NCBI RefSeq assembly: GCF_013303125.1
Contig: NZ_JABTTE010000001.1
Coordinates: 124,001 to 188,000 of the forward strand
Direction: 5' to 3'
Length of the DNA stretch: 64,000 bases
Origin: Calidifontibacillus erzurumensis
Lineage (GTDB): Bacteria; Bacillota; Bacilli; Bacillales; Bacillaceae_J
Below are positions 13,145 through 24,066 of the stretch, piece by piece. Below the pieces are notes generated by a model. The model saw nothing but the letters and a program-made list of their open reading frames with translations, was not told where the DNA came from and did not search any database. Made by a program: the position numbers and the translations under genes. Within the stretch, counting starts at the first letter, position 1. Each line of letters starts with the position of its first letter.

Positions 13145-13588
13145 ATGAGTCTGCTTGAGCGTCTTACTGACGATATGAAGCAAGCGATGAAAGACAAAGA
13201 TAAAGAAAAGCTGTCTGTGATCCGCATGGTGAAAGCTGCTCTTCAAAATGAAGTGATTAAGCTTGGCCATGACTTATCTGAAGAAGAAGAGCTTACTGTT
13301 TTAAACCGCGAATTAAAACAGCGTAAAGACTCCCTCCTTGAGTTCGAAAATGCTGGCCGCAGCGATTTAGCTGATAAAATTAAACTTGAAATTGAAATAT
13401 TGATGAACTATATGCCTAAACAGCTGACTGAAGAAGAGCTAGAAGAAATTGTGAAACAAACGATTTCCGAAGTAAATGCTACTTCGAAGGCTGATATGGG
13501 CAAAGTGATGGGGGCGATTATGCCGAAAGTGAAAGGGAAAGCTGACGGTTCGTTCGTCAATCGCCTCGTTATGAAGCATTTATCATAA
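13145..13588 (+). CDS. yqeY: GatB/YqeY domain protein
   Basis: The 147-residue protein is a stand-alone GatB/YqeY domain, related to the C-terminal tRNA-binding tail of the amidotransferase subunit GatB. It is mainly helical, with the typical start [20 protein letters not shown] and the C-terminal [17 protein letters not shown] segment. The biochemical role of free YqeY is not firmly known. It forms a two-gene unit with rpsU and is followed by a terminator. Confidence 0.93.
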   Translation: MSLLERLTDDMKQAMKDKDKEKLSVIRMVKAALQNEVIKLGHDLSEEEELTVLNRELKQRKDSLLEFENAGRSDLADKIKLEIEILMNYMPKQLTEEELEEIVKQTISEVNATSKADMGKVMGAIMPKVKGKADGSFVNRLVMKHLS

Positions 13589-13601
13589 ATTTTCAATGAC
13601 C

Positions 13602-13666
13602 AAAGGGACTATTCCTAAATGCCTGTCGTCTGAAAAGATGGCAATGAAAGGAATAGTTCCTTTTTT
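13602..13666 (+). terminator. Terminator after yqeY
   Basis: AGGGACTATTCCT pairs with AGGAATAGTTCCT around a loop of about 32 bases and is followed by six T residues. Confidence 0.85.
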
Positions 13667-13752
13667 CGTATAAAAAAGGTTTAATCATGAAACTTCTTCC
13701 TACATTAAAACGTATAGTTAAATAAAATAGTTTATTAAGAAAGGGGTGTTTT

Positions 13753-15102
13753 ATGAAGCGGATGTTGTCTGTGAAAAAACGAGCAACTGTCATATCTTTT
13801 ATTGGTTTGTTGTTTCTATTTTTATTACAAACGATGATTGTAAATGCACAAACAGAAAAAATCGTCTATTTTATTCCAGTAGAAAAAACGGTGGAACAAG
13901 GACTTGGTGCATTCTTGGACCGCTCAATAGCTGAGGCGGAAAAAGCGAACGCAAGTCAAATCGTCTTAGAAATTAATACACCAGGTGGCGCAGTGGATGC
14001 AGCGATGGATATTGCAAACAGTTTAAGGAATACAGATATTCCGACAACCGCATTTATCAATAAAACTGCGTTATCCGCTGGTGCTTATTTGGCCTTAAAT
14101 GCTGACCAAATCGTAATGGTGCCTCATTCGACAATCGGTTCTGCAGCAATAATCGATTTGGAAGGGAATACTGCAGGGAAAAAAGCGGAATCCGCATGGC
14201 TTGCGGAAATGAAAGCTTCTGCAGAACGAAATAACCGAGATCCAATATATGCGATGGCGATGGTCGATGCAGATATTGATTTACCAGAATATGGGGCAAA
14301 AAAAGGGGATTTGTTGACACTGACAGCTGAAGATGCATTGAAAGTTGGCTATGCTGAAAAAATCGTCAACACAAGAAGTGAATTGTTAGATTATTTAGGT
14401 TTATCAGGGGCAACTATCGTTGAAATGAATGAAAGTTTTGCTGAAAAAGTTGCCCGGTTTATTACCCATCCGGTTGTCATTCCGATTTTGTTATCAATCG
14501 GCAGTCTTGGATTAGTGATGGAACTTTATACACCTGGATTTGGCATACCTGGAACGATGGGGTTAATATCATTGTTATTATTTTTCTATGGCCATATGAT
14601 CGCGGGGTTAGCTGGAATGGAATCAATAATATTAGTCGTGATCGGTTTTATATTACTCGTTTTGGAGTTTTTTGTTCCAGGTGGAATCTTGGGACTTATC
14701 GGCGTGCTTGCTATTATAGGAAGTTTATTGTTGGCAGCAAATGATATTAGTCACATGATTTTTTCAATTTTAATCGCACTTGTAGTAACAATAGTTGCAT
14801 CCGTCATATTATTTAAACGTTTTGGTTATGAAAAAGGCATTTTTCGGAGAATCATTTTATTTGATTCGACAAGTAGCGATAAAGGGTATGTTGCAACAAC
14901 AACTCGTTCGGAATTAGTTGGCCAAGAAGGAATTAGCGAAACTCCTCTTCGTCCGTCAGGGGTAGCTATTTTTAATGGAGAGCGCATTGATGTTGTGACA
15001 GAAGGTGGTTTTATTAACGCTAATAAAAAGGTAAAAATAATAAAAGTGGAAGGTCCGAAAATTGTCGTTCGGGAAATAAAAAATGAACAGGAGGATTCGT
15101 AA
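13753..15102 (+). CDS. yqeZ: NfeD-family membrane protease-like protein
   Basis: This 449-residue long-form NfeD protein has a signal peptide (hydrophobic 12-30, likely cleavage after VNA at 32), a ClpP/SppA-like serine protease domain (about 35-220, candidate nucleophile Ser108 in LSAGAY), four to five transmembrane segments (about 235-355) and a C-terminal OB-fold NfeD domain. Long NfeD proteins are encoded beside flotillins and are thought to act with them in membrane microdomains. Here the stop codon overlaps the floA start (TAATG), which supports co-expression. GGGGTG precedes the ATG. Confidence 0.93.
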   Translation: MKRMLSVKKRATVISFIGLLFLFLLQTMIVNAQTEKIVYFIPVEKTVEQGLGAFLDRSIAEAEKANASQIVLEINTPGGAVDAAMDIANSLRNTDIPTTAFINKTALSAGAYLALNADQIVMVPHSTIGSAAIIDLEGNTAGKKAESAWLAEMKASAERNNRDPIYAMAMVDADIDLPEYGAKKGDLLTLTAEDALKVGYAEKIVNTRSELLDYLGLSGATIVEMNESFAEKVARFITHPVVIPILLSIGSLGLVMELYTPGFGIPGTMGLISLLLFFYGHMIAGLAGMESIILVVIGFILLVLEFFVPGGILGLIGVLAIIGSLLLAANDISHMIFSILIALVVTIVASVILFKRFGYEKGIFRRIILFDSTSSDKGYVATTTRSELVGQEGISETPLRPSGVAIFNGERIDVVTEGGFINANKKVKIIKVEGPKIVVREIKNEQEDS

Positions 15103-16094
15103 TGATTGCAGAAGGGACTATATTTTTATTGCTCTTAGTTGGACTTATTATTATTGCTTTGTCAATATTGTTTACATTTGTGCCTGTGATGCTCTGGATT
15201 TCCGCTTTAGCTGCAGGGGTTAGAATTAGCATTTTTACGTTAATCGGAATGAGGCTCCGTCGTGTTATTCCAAGCCGAGTCATTAATCCATTAATTAAAG
15301 CGGTAAAAGCAGGCTTGAATTTGAATACAAATCAGCTTGAAAGTCATTACCTAGCTGGGGGAAACGTTGACAGAGTTGTTAATGCATTAATTGCAGCACA
15401 CCGTGCTAATATTGAACTTTCATTTGAACGCTGTGCGGCTATTGATCTTGCCGGCCGCGATGTGTTGGAAGCTGTGCAAATGAGCGTAAATCCAAAAGTA
15501 ATTGAAACTCCTTTTATCTCTGGGGTAGCGATGGATGGTATTGAAGTAAAAGCGAAGGCGCGAATCACTGTTCGAGCAAATATCGACCGCCTCGTCGGTG
15601 GTGCGGGAGAAGATACAGTCATCGCCCGTGTTGGTGAAGGTATTGTTTCAACAATCGGTTCACAAACGGATCATAAAAAAGTTTTAGAAAACCCAGACAT
15701 GATTTCACAGACTGTATTAACAAAAGGACTTGATTCGGGAACTGCTTTTGAAATTTTATCAATTGATATTGCTGATATTGATATTGGTAAAAATATAGGT
15801 GCTGTACTCCAAACAGACCAAGCTGAAGCTGATAAAAAAATTGCTCAAGCAAAAGCGGAAGAACGACGCGCAATGGCAGTTGCTAGAGAACAAGAGATGA
15901 AAGCGAAAGTAGAAGAAATGAAAGCGAAAGTCGTGGAAGCAGAAGCGCAAGTTCCACTTGCAATGGCAGAAGCGCTTCGTTCCGGAAACATCGGTGTCAT
16001 GGATTATATGAACATTAAAAATATTATCGCTGATACACAAATGAGAGACTCCATTGGAAAAATTTCAAAAGATCTTGATGAGGATGAAATTTAA
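15102..16094 (+). CDS. floA: Flotillin-like protein FloA
   Basis: FloA is a bacterial flotillin that organises functional membrane microdomains. The 330 residues start with hydrophobic segments (about 5-45) that anchor the protein, then an SPFH-like domain and a coiled-coil region rich in Ala, Glu and Lys (about 240-290, with repeated [11 protein letters not shown]-type units), as expected for oligomerisation. It overlaps yqeZ by one base and is followed by yqfB, the same order as B. subtilis. Confidence 0.95.
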   Translation: MIAEGTIFLLLLVGLIIIALSILFTFVPVMLWISALAAGVRISIFTLIGMRLRRVIPSRVINPLIKAVKAGLNLNTNQLESHYLAGGNVDRVVNALIAAHRANIELSFERCAAIDLAGRDVLEAVQMSVNPKVIETPFISGVAMDGIEVKAKARITVRANIDRLVGGAGEDTVIARVGEGIVSTIGSQTDHKKVLENPDMISQTVLTKGLDSGTAFEILSIDIADIDIGKNIGAVLQTDQAEADKKIAQAKAEERRAMAVAREQEMKAKVEEMKAKVVEAEAQVPLAMAEALRSGNIGVMDYMNIKNIIADTQMRDSIGKISKDLDEDEI

Positions 16095-16095
16095 G

Positions 16096-16581
16096 ATGGA
16101 ATGGTTTTTCGAATTTCTGTTTGGAAATCTTGCTTTTTTGATCTTTATTGTTGGAGGAATTATCAGCTTTCTGAAACGATCTGGTGAATCACAAGGTAGA
16201 AAAAAACTTTCAGAACATAAAAAGATTAAGCCTTTCATTCCTCAACTTGAAGAGTTGTTCGAAGAAATAAAAAATATCCAACAAAAAGAAATGCGTAAGC
16301 CAACTGAATGGCAGGAACCGGAATTTGCGTTAGACATAAGAAATGATAGAGAACAACGAAAAGAAAACTTGTATTTAGAAAAATTACAAGAAATGAAAAA
16401 GACAAATGATCAATTGGATGTGCCTAATACAAATTTATATATGAAAAAAACTGGTCAGAAAATAAAAGGCAATCAATCTATTAAGAAAAAACAAGTGATA
16501 AATGGAGTCATTTGGAGCGAAATCATCGGTCCACCCCGGGCGAAGAAAAAACATACTTACTCCTATTTTAAAAGAAGCTAA
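16096..16581 (+). CDS. yqfB: YqfB-type single-pass membrane protein
   Basis: This 161-residue protein has one N-terminal transmembrane helix (about 8-27) followed by a long, charged, Lys/Glu-rich cytoplasmic part with predicted helix and no recognised domain. The assignment rests on position directly after floA. The start is uncertain: ATG 16096 follows the floA stop at once, and ATG 16084 is also in frame. Its stop codon lies inside the stem of the following terminator. The function is unknown; the neighbours suggest a link to membrane microdomains, which is inference only. Confidence 0.75.
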   Translation: MEWFFEFLFGNLAFLIFIVGGIISFLKRSGESQGRKKLSEHKKIKPFIPQLEELFEEIKNIQQKEMRKPTEWQEPEFALDIRNDREQRKENLYLEKLQEMKKTNDQLDVPNTNLYMKKTGQKIKGNQSIKKKQVINGVIWSEIIGPPRAKKKHTYSYFKRS

Positions 16582-16605
16582 GCGCTATTGCTTAGCTTCT
16601 TTTTT
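16573..16605 (+). terminator. Terminator overlapping the yqfB stop
   Basis: GAAGCTAAGC and GCTTAGCTTC form a perfect 10-bp stem with a 6-nt loop and a T6 tail. The TAA of yqfB is part of the first stem arm. Confidence 0.92.
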
Positions 16606-16658
16606 GTGCTAAAACATTTTTCTCGTTCATAAACATGAAAGGAAAGGGGGCTCTATGT

Positions 16659-16949
16659 ATGAAAAAATTCAGACAACAATTAAAAAATTGGGTTACACGA
16701 AAAATGGAACTGCCAGCAGATGTTATGATGGATCTCCCTAGAATTACGATGATCGGGCAAATTCATATTTACATAGAAAATCATCGTGGCTTGCTGCAAT
16801 TTTCCGATAAAGAATTGCGATTGCTATTAAAACAAGGGCAGCTGCTTATTAAAGGCGAGCAATTTGTCTTGAAAACGATGCTGCCTGAAGAGATCTTGCT
16901 GGAAGGGAAAATATCTCAAGTACTTTATTTGGATGAACCAGGTAAGTAA
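16659..16949 (+). CDS. yqfC: Sporulation protein YqfC
   Basis: YqfC is a small sporulation protein, expressed in the mother cell under sigma-E in B. subtilis. The 96-residue product has the family core MELPADVMMDLPRITMIG followed by beta strands. ATG 16659 was chosen because AAAGGGGG ends eight bases before it; ATG 16635 would add eight unlikely residues. It is followed closely by yqfD, its constant partner. A sporulating organism is implied. Confidence 0.9.
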   Translation: MKKFRQQLKNWVTRKMELPADVMMDLPRITMIGQIHIYIENHRGLLQFSDKELRLLLKQGQLLIKGEQFVLKTMLPEEILLEGKISQVLYLDEPGK

Positions 16950-16967
16950 GGAGGAGATCTTCAGCTT

Positions 16968-18155
16968 ATGAAAAATCAATGGACCAATTTTTTTTCAGGG
17001 TATGTAAAAATAAAAGTGACCGGAAAACTAATTGAACCTTTTTTAAATCATTGTGTCAAGGAAAATCTTAGAATTTGGAATTTGAAAAGGATTAATCCGA
17101 ATAGTGTCACTGGATATTTAATGCTTGAAGATATCCCAAAAATAAGAAAAATCATTCGTAAAAGCGAATGCAAACTTGAATTTATTGGGCGAAGGGGCAT
17201 ACCGTTTTTATTAAAAAAAATGATTTCCAACAGTGGTTTTATTATTGGGTTATTAGCAGCAGTTTTTCTTATTTTGTTCTTATCAAATATCGTTTGGAGC
17301 ATCGAAATTACCGGTGCAAACCCTAAACTTGAGCATGATATACGAAAAGAATTATCGGCAATAGGCATTAAACGAGGAAAACTACATTTTTCTTTGCCTA
17401 CAAATGAACAAATTCAAAGCAAGCTAATGGAGCGCATTCCTGAAATTACTTGGGTCGGAGTACAATTAAATGGAACATCCTATCATTTTGAAGTGGTTGA
17501 AAAGAAGGTTGTGGAAGAACCGGCACCTTTAAGTCCTAGACATTTAGTTGCAAAGAAAAAAGCGGTTATCTATGATTATTTTGTTGAACAAGGACAACCT
17601 GTTGTGAAGATCAACGATTTTGTAAGGCCGGGACAAATTTTAGTATCAGGTATTATTGGAAAAGAAGGAAAAACAGAATTAACTGCTGCAAAAGGAAAAA
17701 TTTTTGGTGAAATTTGGTACAAGTCTCACATTACAGTCCCGCTTGAAACAGAATTTCACGTTTTTACAGGAAAATATATGGAGAAGTATTACCTAAATAT
17801 ATTTAATTTTTCAATTCCTTTATGGGGATTTAAAAAAGTAGAATTTTCAAATTATAAAATTGAAAACATTGATAAACAAATAAAATTTTTAAAATGGAAT
17901 TTGCCGATCGTTTATCGTAAACAAATCATCAGGGAAGAGGAAAAACATCTTCGTAAATATGATCAAAAAACAGCTATACAAGTTGCTAAAAAAACGGCCA
18001 TTGATGCTTTAAAAGCAAAACTTGATGAAGATGCGGTCATAAAAGGTGAAAATGTTTTGCACCAGAAAGTGGACAATGGTAAATTAAAATTGATGATCCA
18101 TTACCAAGTTATAGAAGACATTGCAATACCACAACCAATTGTTCAAGGAGACTAA
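16968..18155 (+). CDS. yqfD: Sporulation protein YqfD
   Basis: YqfD is a 395-residue membrane protein needed for efficient sporulation in B. subtilis. It has an N-terminal soluble part, one transmembrane helix (about 88-108) and a long extracytoplasmic region resembling SpoIVFA/FtsQ-like assembly domains. Ribosome site GGAGGAG lies 12 bases before the ATG. Together with yqfC it forms a two-gene sporulation unit after the yqfB terminator, and phoH follows after three bases. Confidence 0.92.
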   Translation: MKNQWTNFFSGYVKIKVTGKLIEPFLNHCVKENLRIWNLKRINPNSVTGYLMLEDIPKIRKIIRKSECKLEFIGRRGIPFLLKKMISNSGFIIGLLAAVFLILFLSNIVWSIEITGANPKLEHDIRKELSAIGIKRGKLHFSLPTNEQIQSKLMERIPEITWVGVQLNGTSYHFEVVEKKVVEEPAPLSPRHLVAKKKAVIYDYFVEQGQPVVKINDFVRPGQILVSGIIGKEGKTELTAAKGKIFGEIWYKSHITVPLETEFHVFTGKYMEKYYLNIFNFSIPLWGFKKVEFSNYKIENIDKQIKFLKWNLPIVYRKQIIREEEKHLRKYDQKTAIQVAKKTAIDALKAKLDEDAVIKGENVLHQKVDNGKLKLMIHYQVIEDIAIPQPIVQGD

Positions 18156-18158
18156 AGA

Positions 18159-19124
18159 ATGCAAGATCATTTAAAAACAATGAATATCCAATTGCAGACT
18201 TTAAATGAAGCACTATCTTTATTTGGAACGGAAGATCGTAATTTAAAAATGTTGGAAGAAAAGCTTCAGCTTACGATTGTCACAAGAGGAGAGTCCGTTA
18301 GCGTCTCAGGAGACCCTGAAACACTCCAAATAGCAGAACAGGTTTTGTTGGCTCTCTTAAAAGTGATCCGGAAAGGAGCCAGCATTTCCGAACGAGATGT
18401 CATATATGCAGTTGATTTAGCTAAAAAGGGCATGCTGGATCAATTTGAAGAATTGTATGAACAAGAAATAACAAAAAATGCAAAAGGAAAATCAATCCGA
18501 GTTAAAACATTAGGACAAAGAAAATATATTAATGCAATAAAAACGCATGATCTTGTCTTTGGCATTGGACCTGCTGGCACGGGAAAAACATATCTTGCCG
18601 TCGTCATGGCAGTAGCAGCTCTGAAAAAAGGGCTCGTGAAACGCATTATATTAACAAGGCCAGCCGTGGAAGCTGGAGAAAGTCTTGGTTTTTTACCTGG
18701 CGATTTAAAAGAAAAAGTCGACCCTTATTTACGCCCTTTATATGATGCATTGCATGATGTGTTGGGGGCAGAACAAGTAGCACGTTTAATTGAAAGAGGC
18801 ACAATTGAAATTGCACCACTAGCATATATGCGAGGGCGAACATTAGATGATTCTTTTGTTATCTTAGATGAAGCACAAAACACGACACGAGAACAAATGA
18901 AAATGTTTTTGACTAGATTGGGTTTTGGTTCCAAAATGGTAATTACAGGCGACATTACGCAGGTAGATTTGCCAAATGGGGTCCAGTCTGGATTAAGTGC
19001 GGCCCAAAATATTTTGAAAGATATTGCAGGAATTTCATTTATTTATTTGGAACAATCGGATATAGTCCGCCATCCATTAGTTCAAAAAATTATTCATGCA
19101 TATGAGAACTATGGAAAAAATTGA
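18159..19124 (+). CDS. phoH: PhoH-family ATPase
   Basis: The 321-residue protein has an N-terminal KH-like segment and a P-loop helicase-like ATPase core: Walker A GPAGTGKT (137-144) and Walker B VILDEAQN (about 232). PhoH proteins next to ybeY are thought to act in RNA metabolism and ribosome maturation; the exact reaction is unsettled. In B. subtilis pgpH, the cyclic-di-AMP phosphodiesterase gene, lies between phoH and ybeY; here ybeY follows directly. Confidence 0.94.
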   Translation: MQDHLKTMNIQLQTLNEALSLFGTEDRNLKMLEEKLQLTIVTRGESVSVSGDPETLQIAEQVLLALLKVIRKGASISERDVIYAVDLAKKGMLDQFEELYEQEITKNAKGKSIRVKTLGQRKYINAIKTHDLVFGIGPAGTGKTYLAVVMAVAALKKGLVKRIILTRPAVEAGESLGFLPGDLKEKVDPYLRPLYDALHDVLGAEQVARLIERGTIEIAPLAYMRGRTLDDSFVILDEAQNTTREQMKMFLTRLGFGSKMVITGDITQVDLPNGVQSGLSAAQNILKDIAGISFIYLEQSDIVRHPLVQKIIHAYENYGKN

Positions 19125-19138
19125 AGGGGATTAAAATT

Positions 19139-19603
19139 ATGATCATTGATTTTATTGATGAACATCAATTAGTTGATGAAAAACAAAAAGAGGAAATTGA
19201 GAAATTATTGCAATTTGCTGCTGAAAAAGAAAATGTCCCAAATGATGCAGAAGTTTCCATCACATTTGTTAATAATGAGGAGATTCAAGAAATTAATAAA
19301 ATTTACCGCGGCAAAGATCAGCCTACAGATGTAATTTCTTTTGCAATGGAAGAAATGGGTGAAGGGGAAATAGAAATTAAAGGTACGGATTTGCCAAAAA
19401 TGCTTGGTGACATTATTATTTCCATTCCTAAGGCAATCGAACAAGCAAAAGAATATTCACATAGCTTTATGCGTGAATTAGGTTTTTTAAGTGTTCATGG
19501 TTTTCTCCATTTGTTAGGATATGACCATATCGAAGAAGATGATGAAAAAATTATGTTTTCGAAGCAAAAGGAAATATTGGATGAATATGGACTTCATCGC
19601 TAA
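19139..19603 (+). CDS. ybeY: Endoribonuclease YbeY
   Basis: YbeY is a zinc-dependent endoribonuclease involved in 16S rRNA 3' maturation and 70S quality control. The 154-residue protein carries the metal motif HGFLHLLGYDH (HxxxHxxxxxH) near residue 122. The ATG at 19139 follows GAAGGGG by nine bases; the longer frame starting at TTG 19121 overlaps phoH and is less likely. The last 23 bases overlap dgkA. Confidence 0.95.
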   Translation: MIIDFIDEHQLVDEKQKEEIEKLLQFAAEKENVPNDAEVSITFVNNEEIQEINKIYRGKDQPTDVISFAMEEMGEGEIEIKGTDLPKMLGDIIISIPKAIEQAKEYSHSFMRELGFLSVHGFLHLLGYDHIEEDDEKIMFSKQKEILDEYGLHR

Positions 19604-19973
19604 AGAATTGAAGAGATTGTTTAGAAGCTTCGGCTTTGCCATTCAAGGATTTATTCATGCGGTAAAAAAAGAGCGAAATATGCAAATTCATTTGACCGCT
19701 GCATGTCTCGTTCTTTTTTTCGCTTATTTTTTTTCGATTTCCCGAATGGAATGGATCATTATTTTGCTATGCATAGGAAGCGTCATTAGTTTGGAATGCA
19801 TCAATACGGCTATTGAACGAACAATTGACCTTTGTACAGATGAAATTAAACCGCTTGCTAAACAAGCGAAAGATACTGCGGCTGCTGCTGTTTTTGTTTT
19901 TGCAATCATTTCTGCTATTATAGGAGTAATCATTTTTTTCGAAAGAGTATTAACTTTTTTGAATTTTTTGTAA
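19581..19973 (+). CDS. dgkA: Undecaprenol kinase (DgkA family)
   Basis: Gram-positive DgkA homologues phosphorylate undecaprenol, recycling the lipid carrier for wall synthesis. The 130-residue protein has three transmembrane helices and the family motif ECINTAIERTIDL with its catalytic glutamates. ATG 19581 lies eight bases after AAAGGAA, inside the end of ybeY, so translation is probably coupled. The neighbours ybeY, cdd and era are the standard Bacillus set. Confidence 0.93.
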   Translation: MNMDFIAKELKRLFRSFGFAIQGFIHAVKKERNMQIHLTAACLVLFFAYFFSISRMEWIIILLCIGSVISLECINTAIERTIDLCTDEIKPLAKQAKDTAAAAVFVFAIISAIIGVIIFFERVLTFLNFL

Positions 19974-20031
19974 AATTCCGCTGAAAATATATAAAAATTA
20001 GTGTAAAATAGAATGAAAGGGTTTCAGGTGA

Positions 20032-21346
<1,315 letters not shown>

Positions 21347-21448
21347 TTTTTACAATTTTTCACTAACATGAAATAAAATTGTTAGGTCAAGCTATTAGCA
21401 AGGAGTTTTAGGTAAGGCTAGTTTAAACATTGAAAGGTGGGGTTTCTT

Positions 21449-21586
21449 GTGATTGATTTTACCTGGAAAATCTTCGCGAAAACTGGCAACTTAGAAACTT
21501 ATCTTCTTTTTAAGGAGATTGAAAGGGACTATCAAGAAACTGCTGAAAAAAATGTTAACGAGCTAATTGAAACAGAAGCTCCTTGA
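21449..21586 (+). CDS. yqzL: YqzL family small protein
   Basis: This short frame encodes 45 residues beginning at GTG 21449 (MIDFTWKIFAKTGNLETYLL) after the strong site AAAGGTGGGG. Small YqzL proteins with the same DFTWK and GNLETYL features are encoded between era and recO in many Bacillaceae, which is exactly this position. The middle part is acidic and probably helical. The function is unknown. Confidence 0.88.
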   Translation: MIDFTWKIFAKTGNLETYLLFKEIERDYQETAEKNVNELIETEAP

Positions 21587-21628
21587 TCCCTTGACCGTGA
21601 ATTGTAAAAAAATTGGATGGTGTTAAAA

Positions 21629-22378
21629 TTGCTCCGAAAAGTTGAAGGAATTGTCATCCGAACAACCGATTATGGTGAAACAAATAAAATTGTAATTTTA
21701 TTTACTAGGGAAATGGGCAAAATCGGTGTGATGGCCCGCGGTGCTAAAAAGCCGCAGAGCAGATTAACTCCAGTTTCCCAATTGTTTATTTACGGTCATT
21801 TTCTTGTTCAAATTGGCTCTGGTTTAGGAACATTGCAACAGGGGGAAATCATTTCCTCTTTTCGTAATTTGAGCGAAGATTTATATAAAGCTGCTTATGC
21901 TGCTTATCTTGTTGAGTTGACAGATAAGCTGACAGAAGAGAAAAAAACAAACCCTTACTTATTTGAATTGCTTTACCAAACCCTTTATTTTATGAATGAA
22001 GGACTAGATATTGAAATTCTTACTTCTATATATGAAATGAAGATGCTTTCGCTTGCTGGCATTCATCCAAAATTGGATGGATGCGCCTCCTGCAGCAATA
22101 CGGAAGGAAAATTCGCCTTCTCAATTCGGGAAGGCGGTTTTATATGCCATCGATGCTACCATAAAGACCCGAACCACATGCGGATTTCAGAAGCGGCTTT
22201 AAAATTGCTTCGGCTATTTTATTTTTTTGATTTAAAACGGCTCGGGAAAATTTCTGTGAAAGATACGACAAAAAAAGAAATAAAAGCAGTTATTTCAGCG
22301 CTTTATGATGAATACTCAGGCTTAAACCTTAAATCAAAACGTTTTCTCACCCAACTAGAACGGTTTAATCAACAATAA
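21629..22378 (+). CDS. recO: DNA repair protein RecO
   Basis: RecO mediates RecA loading onto SSB-coated single-stranded DNA in the RecFOR pathway. The 249-residue protein has an N-terminal OB fold (about 1-80) and a C-terminal helical domain with a four-cysteine zinc site (CASC and CHRC). An ATG is available at 21617, but the TTG at 21629, six bases after GGATGGTG, gives [17 protein letters not shown], which aligns exactly with the N-terminus of Bacillus RecO. In B. subtilis glyQS follows; here ccpN does. Confidence 0.92.
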   Translation: MLRKVEGIVIRTTDYGETNKIVILFTREMGKIGVMARGAKKPQSRLTPVSQLFIYGHFLVQIGSGLGTLQQGEIISSFRNLSEDLYKAAYAAYLVELTDKLTEEKKTNPYLFELLYQTLYFMNEGLDIEILTSIYEMKMLSLAGIHPKLDGCASCSNTEGKFAFSIREGGFICHRCYHKDPNHMRISEAALKLLRLFYFFDLKRLGKISVKDTTKKEIKAVISALYDEYSGLNLKSKRFLTQLERFNQQ

Positions 22379-22497
22379 AATAATGTATCTTGCTTCTTCA
22401 TTCATATAAATTAAGCTATAATTAATATATCAATAGTATAACACAATTATTACATCATTCTTCCAAATGGATTGTTTTTTGAAGAAGTTCTAAGGTG

Positions 22498-23136
22498 GTG
22501 AGTAAAATAGAACTTAGTAGCCGTCAAGAAAAGATTTTACAAATTGTTAAAGATCATGGGCCGATTACCGGTGAACAAATTGCCGATCAGTTAAATTTAA
22601 CACGGGCAACTTTACGTCCGGATTTAGCTATTTTAACAATGGCCGGTTATTTAGAGGCCCGGCCTCGAGTAGGCTATTTTTATACAGGAAAAACCGGCTC
22701 GCAACTGTTAACAGAAAAGATTAAGAAACTGCAAGTTTACCAATATCAATCAATGCCGGTTGTTGTCGATGAAAGTGTTTCTGTTTATGATGCCATTTGT
22801 ACCATGTTTCTTGAAGATGTAGGGACTTTATTTGTAGTTGATAAAAATTCTTCTTTAGTAGGTGTTCTTTCTAGGAAAGATCTTTTGCGTGCAAGCCTAG
22901 GTAATTCTAACCTCGAGGCAATTCCGGTCAATATTATTATGACAAGAATGCCGAACATAACTTTTTGTCATAAAGATGATCTTATTATTGATGTTGCGGA
23001 AAAAATTATAGAAAAACAAATCGATGCGGTACCGGTTGTAAAACATACTGAACATGGTTATGAAGTGATCGGAAGGCTTACAAAAACAAATATGACGAAA
23101 GTTTTAGTTGATATTGCTAAAGATGAAATTATTTAA
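22498..23136 (+). CDS. ccpN: Transcriptional repressor CcpN
   Basis: CcpN is the catabolite repressor that silences gluconeogenic genes gapB and pckA during glycolytic growth in B. subtilis. The 212-residue protein has an N-terminal winged helix (TRATLRPDLAILTMAG) and two CBS domains (about 75-205), which bind adenine nucleotides in this family. The second of two tandem GTG codons gives MSKIELSSRQEKIL, matching the known N-terminus, though the ribosome site is poorly placed. It is followed by yqfL, its usual partner. Confidence 0.92.
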   Translation: MSKIELSSRQEKILQIVKDHGPITGEQIADQLNLTRATLRPDLAILTMAGYLEARPRVGYFYTGKTGSQLLTEKIKKLQVYQYQSMPVVVDESVSVYDAICTMFLEDVGTLFVVDKNSSLVGVLSRKDLLRASLGNSNLEAIPVNIIMTRMPNITFCHKDDLIIDVAEKIIEKQIDAVPVVKHTEHGYEVIGRLTKTNMTKVLVDIAKDEII

Positions 23137-23188
23137 GTTTTTAGGTTTCATTTTGGTTAAGTAATTTATAGAAAGGAATGGAGGAATT

Positions 23189-23995
23189 TTGGATAACGCC
23201 AATGTATATGTAGTCTCCGATTCAGTAGGAGAAACGGCCGAGCTCGTTGTGAAAGCGGCTGCAAGCCAATTTCAATCTTTTAGAATCAATATTAGGCGAA
23301 TTCCTTATGTTGAAGATACAGAAACATTAAGTGAAGTCGTTTCACTTGCGAAGGAAAATAAGGCAATTATCGCTTTTACACTTGTTGTACCAAGCATGAG
23401 GGATTTTTTAATTAATGAAGCATCTAAAGCTGGGGTTCCAGTTGTCGATATTATTGGTCCGATGGTTAAACAAATGCAGGAAAGCTATAATAAGAAGCCT
23501 AGGGAAGAACCGGGGTTAGTTCGACAATTGGATGAAGATTATTTCAAAAAGGTGGAAGCTATTGAATTTGCAGTCAAATATGATGACGGTCGGGATCCTC
23601 GCGGAATCCTTAGAGCAGATATCGTCCTCTTGGGTGTATCGAGAACTTCAAAAACACCTTTATCACAATATTTAGCATTAAAGCGTTTAAAGGTTGCTAA
23701 CATTCCGATCGTTCCAGAAGTCGAACCACCGGAAGAATTATTCCAAATTTCCGCTGACCGTTGTTTTGCTTTAAAAATTAGTCCTGAAAAGCTTAATCAT
23801 ATTCGCAAAGAAAGGCTCAAATCGCTCGGATTAAGTGCTTCAGCAAACTATGCCAGCCTTGACAGAATTAAAGAAGAGCTTGCCTATTTTGATAAAGTTG
23901 TAGAAAAGATTGGCTGTGAAGTTATTGATGTATCGAATAAAGCAGTTGAAGAAACTGCGAACTTAATATTAAGTAAATATACAAAAAAACATTGA
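23189..23995 (+). CDS. yqfL: Pyruvate, phosphate dikinase regulatory protein (PDRP, YqfL)
   Basis: DUF299 proteins are bifunctional kinase/pyrophosphorylases that switch pyruvate phosphate dikinase (or PEP synthase) off by ADP-dependent threonine phosphorylation and on again by phosphorolysis. The 268-residue product has the family N-terminus [19 protein letters not shown] and the P-loop-like [11 protein letters not shown] (about 150-160). Start is TTG 23189 after GGAGGA. The pairing with ccpN is conserved and links it to control of gluconeogenic flux. A strong terminator follows. Confidence 0.94.
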   Translation: MDNANVYVVSDSVGETAELVVKAAASQFQSFRINIRRIPYVEDTETLSEVVSLAKENKAIIAFTLVVPSMRDFLINEASKAGVPVVDIIGPMVKQMQESYNKKPREEPGLVRQLDEDYFKKVEAIEFAVKYDDGRDPRGILRADIVLLGVSRTSKTPLSQYLALKRLKVANIPIVPEVEPPEELFQISADRCFALKISPEKLNHIRKERLKSLGLSASANYASLDRIKEELAYFDKVVEKIGCEVIDVSNKAVEETANLILSKYTKKH

Positions 23996-24000
23996 AATAA

Positions 24001-24066
24001 ATGTCTCGCAAAAGACAACGGCTTATCATCATCGTTAAGCCAATGTCACGAGACATTTTTTTATTT
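24001..24066 (+). terminator. Terminator after yqfL
   Basis: ATGTCTCG pairs with CGAGACAT, with an inner GGCTTA/TAAGCC stem, followed by a T-rich run. It starts right after the yqfL stop. Confidence 0.9.
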
